Origin: Rhynchopus sp. YZ270_cl-10
Taxonomy: Eukaryota; Euglenozoa; Diplonemea; Diplonemida; Diplonemidae
Direction of reading: 5' to 3'
Assembly (NCBI GenBank): GCA_964035575.1
Contig: OZ037862.1
Span: forward strand, 558,001-622,000
DNA: 64,000 nucleotides
Both the position numbers and the translations under genes were made by a program. This document shows, piece after piece, positions 62,693-64,000 of this stretch (positions within the stretch are counted from its first letter, which is position 1; each line of letters starts with the position of its first letter). The notes under the pieces are model-generated. The model did not search any database, was not told the origin of the DNA, and saw nothing but the letters and a program-made list of their open reading frames with translations.

Positions 62693-63646
62693 ATGACACA
62701 GGTCTTGCCCAAAATATCGACGACTGTGGGTACTGGCACTCAAGGGTTGCAGGCTGCTGGGTTGAAATGGGATGACATGGATGCGAAGTACAGAAGCACA
62801 CGTCTGCGGGACTGGTTGGGGAACAAGGCGAGCTCGTACGTCCCTCCACCGCCTGTCGAACGTGTGAGTGCAGGCATCCTGCGTGACGAGCGTGACCTAC
62901 GCCGCAAGCGCCGTGAGGAGATGATGGACAAGCACCACATGGAGATGGAACAGCGCAGCCGTGAAGGCAAACGTGAGCTCGAGCAACAAGCCGCCTCCAG
63001 CCGCCAGCAAGAGGAGCGGCGAATAGCCGGCATTCGTGAGTTCCAGACCCACGACAAACTCGCCCGAGAGCGTGCCCTCTCTGAGAACAAACTCCTCAAG
63101 GCAGACCGCATCAAGCAGTCCCGCGAAGCTGCGTTAGAGTTCCGCAGGATAGAGCAGGAGGAACGCCAGCGTGCACGCGACGAGCGCGATGCTCTCAAAA
63201 AGCGCACCCAACCCAAAACCGATGTGCGGGGCCACATGGTGTCGTCGCGCAAGCAAGTTGTTCAAGATGCGCGCAAGCAAAAGAAGCTTCGGGAACAGAT
63301 GCGCACACAGATGCAGAACCTTATACACGACGAGCGGTGCGAGCTGGTGCGGAAGAAGAATCAGACACACAACGACAGGGTTACGAGACATCGCGAGGAG
63401 CGGGAGATGCTTGTCCTGGCACAGAAGAAGCAGATGCGCGAGGACTTTCTCAACTGCTCTAAGGAGATCTTTGCTGACCGACACCATACCGAATGCATCA
63501 TGAAGGAAAGCGTCCACCAGACCAGGGTGCAGCGTGCAAACCGCCTCACCAGACCTGACTCCGTCTCCCCTTCGCGTGTGCACTCGCCTGGCACCCTCCC
63601 CCCGATGAGCGACCTGAGTGCCCCTTCCAGACTGCACACAGCATAG
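62693..63646 (+). CDS. Arg/Glu-rich coiled-coil protein
   Basis: 317 residues. The first 60 are globular-looking (GLKWDDMDAKYRSTRLRDWLGNKASSY). Residues about 65-280 are a nearly continuous charged coiled coil (RDERDLRRKRREEMMDKHHMEMEQRS..., REEREMLVLAQKKQMRED), and the last 40 are Ser/Pro/Thr-rich. No signal or membrane segment. The pattern is common in cytoskeletal and ciliary proteins of protists, but I do not recognise the family. The ATG at 62693 is the first in frame. Confidence 0.72.
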   Translation: MTQVLPKISTTVGTGTQGLQAAGLKWDDMDAKYRSTRLRDWLGNKASSYVPPPPVERVSAGILRDERDLRRKRREEMMDKHHMEMEQRSREGKRELEQQAASSRQQEERRIAGIREFQTHDKLARERALSENKLLKADRIKQSREAALEFRRIEQEERQRARDERDALKKRTQPKTDVRGHMVSSRKQVVQDARKQKKLREQMRTQMQNLIHDERCELVRKKNQTHNDRVTRHREEREMLVLAQKKQMREDFLNCSKEIFADRHHTECIMKESVHQTRVQRANRLTRPDSVSPSRVHSPGTLPPMSDLSAPSRLHTA

Positions 63647-63822
63647 ACGTTCCCCCACCACCACCGCCACCCTTCCACCCATGTGCACCGCATTTCCATG
63701 CGCCGCCTTAAGTAGCATTATTGATATCTTTTGTTTTCATCTTTCTCACGTTTCTTATGTTTATGTTCCACTACACCACCCTACAGACCTACCGATAGTC
63801 CTCCCAATGTGCAGCTGAGGAC

Positions 63823-64000
63823 ATGCAGTGTCTCTTTTTTGTAGTGCTTTTGGGGTGTTGGGTGGAGGGGCAGTTGTTGTATCCGGTGTTGTCGGATGAG
63901 CAGGGGAAGAGCACACCGCCGTTGTTGTTGGCGCCGCAGATGGGGCCGAAGGCGAATGTTGTGTGCATGCTGGACGACTGCAGTGTGGGTGTGATGAATC
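63823..64000 (+). CDS. N-terminus of a secreted protein (cut by window end)
   Basis: A frame open to the end of the window. It starts MQCLFFVVLLGCWVEG, a typical signal peptide with a likely cleavage near residue 16, followed by QLLYPVLSDEQGKSTPPLLL. Two Cys follow within the next 40 residues (VVCMLDDCSVGVMN). Codon use is GC-rich like the neighbouring genes. Too short to assign a family. Confidence 0.6.
   Translation, partial: MQCLFFVVLLGCWVEGQLLYPVLSDEQGKSTPPLLLAPQMGPKANVVCMLDDCSVGVMN

Overview
The window comes from a nuclear chromosome of a unicellular eukaryote whose lineage I cannot name. The evidence is spliceosomal introns with a GTATG(C/T) donor and CAG acceptor, a conserved nucleolar gene (KRI1, four exons), a lipoxygenase, large AT-rich intergenic tracts full of poly-A/poly-T, and abundant satellite and inverted-repeat elements. 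Host genes lie on the minus strand at the left (alanine-rich RYY protein, two-TM membrane protein, KRI1, a small 124-aa protein, lipoxygenase) and on the plus strand at the right (a low-complexity protein, a coiled-coil protein, and the start of a secreted protein cut by the window end).

The centre, 16169-32746, is a complete, apparently intact Polinton/Maverick (polintovirus-type) element of 16,578 bp. It has imperfect terminal inverted repeats of about 70 bp starting AGTAATAGGAG and a perfect 6-bp target-site duplication (AACGAC). It is inserted in the middle of a 38-bp satellite array, about 53 units on the left and 55 on the right. It carries a packaging ATPase, a penton-like minor capsid protein, a double-jelly-roll-type major capsid protein, an adenain-like protease, a retroviral-type integrase, a protein-primed DNA polymerase B, a pX-like hydrophobic protein, a zinc-ribbon plus phospholipase A2-like protein, a U1-type zinc-finger protein, a pyocin-knob fibre-like protein, two unknown proteins, and at the left end a host-like P-loop NTPase gene with two introns, best read as cargo.

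The Polinton is packed like a virus. Divergent pairs are separated by 16-56 bp. Consecutive genes are separated by TAAAAAATG-type gaps or share an ATGA stop/start inside the same 11-mer (TATCAAAATGA, twice). The protease reading frame has no ATG covering its N-terminal helix; it opens by a -1 shift at a perfect A_AAA_AAA heptamer directly before the stop of the pX-like gene. Both convergent gene junctions carry the same 23-nt hairpin in mirror orientation, a likely bidirectional 3'-end signal. Just left of the satellite, next to the lipoxygenase, is a decayed copy of the C-terminal part of the same packaging ATPase, in the same order and orientation as cargo-ATPase in the intact element. The lipoxygenase may therefore have been cargo of an older Polinton.

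From 34.9 to 47.1 kb is a gene-free mosaic of repeated and inverted modules: a GC-rich unit with an E-box plus TATA core, degenerate AACGCA arrays, and a spacer unit, punctuated by a recurring 21-bp palindrome. A 1.25-kb MITE-like element with 21-bp TIRs and a 7-bp TSD is inserted in one module. From 49.2 to 62.7 kb is another gene-poor tract with MITE-like elements, palindromic ACGGCCGT motifs, a possible LINE relic and simple repeats.
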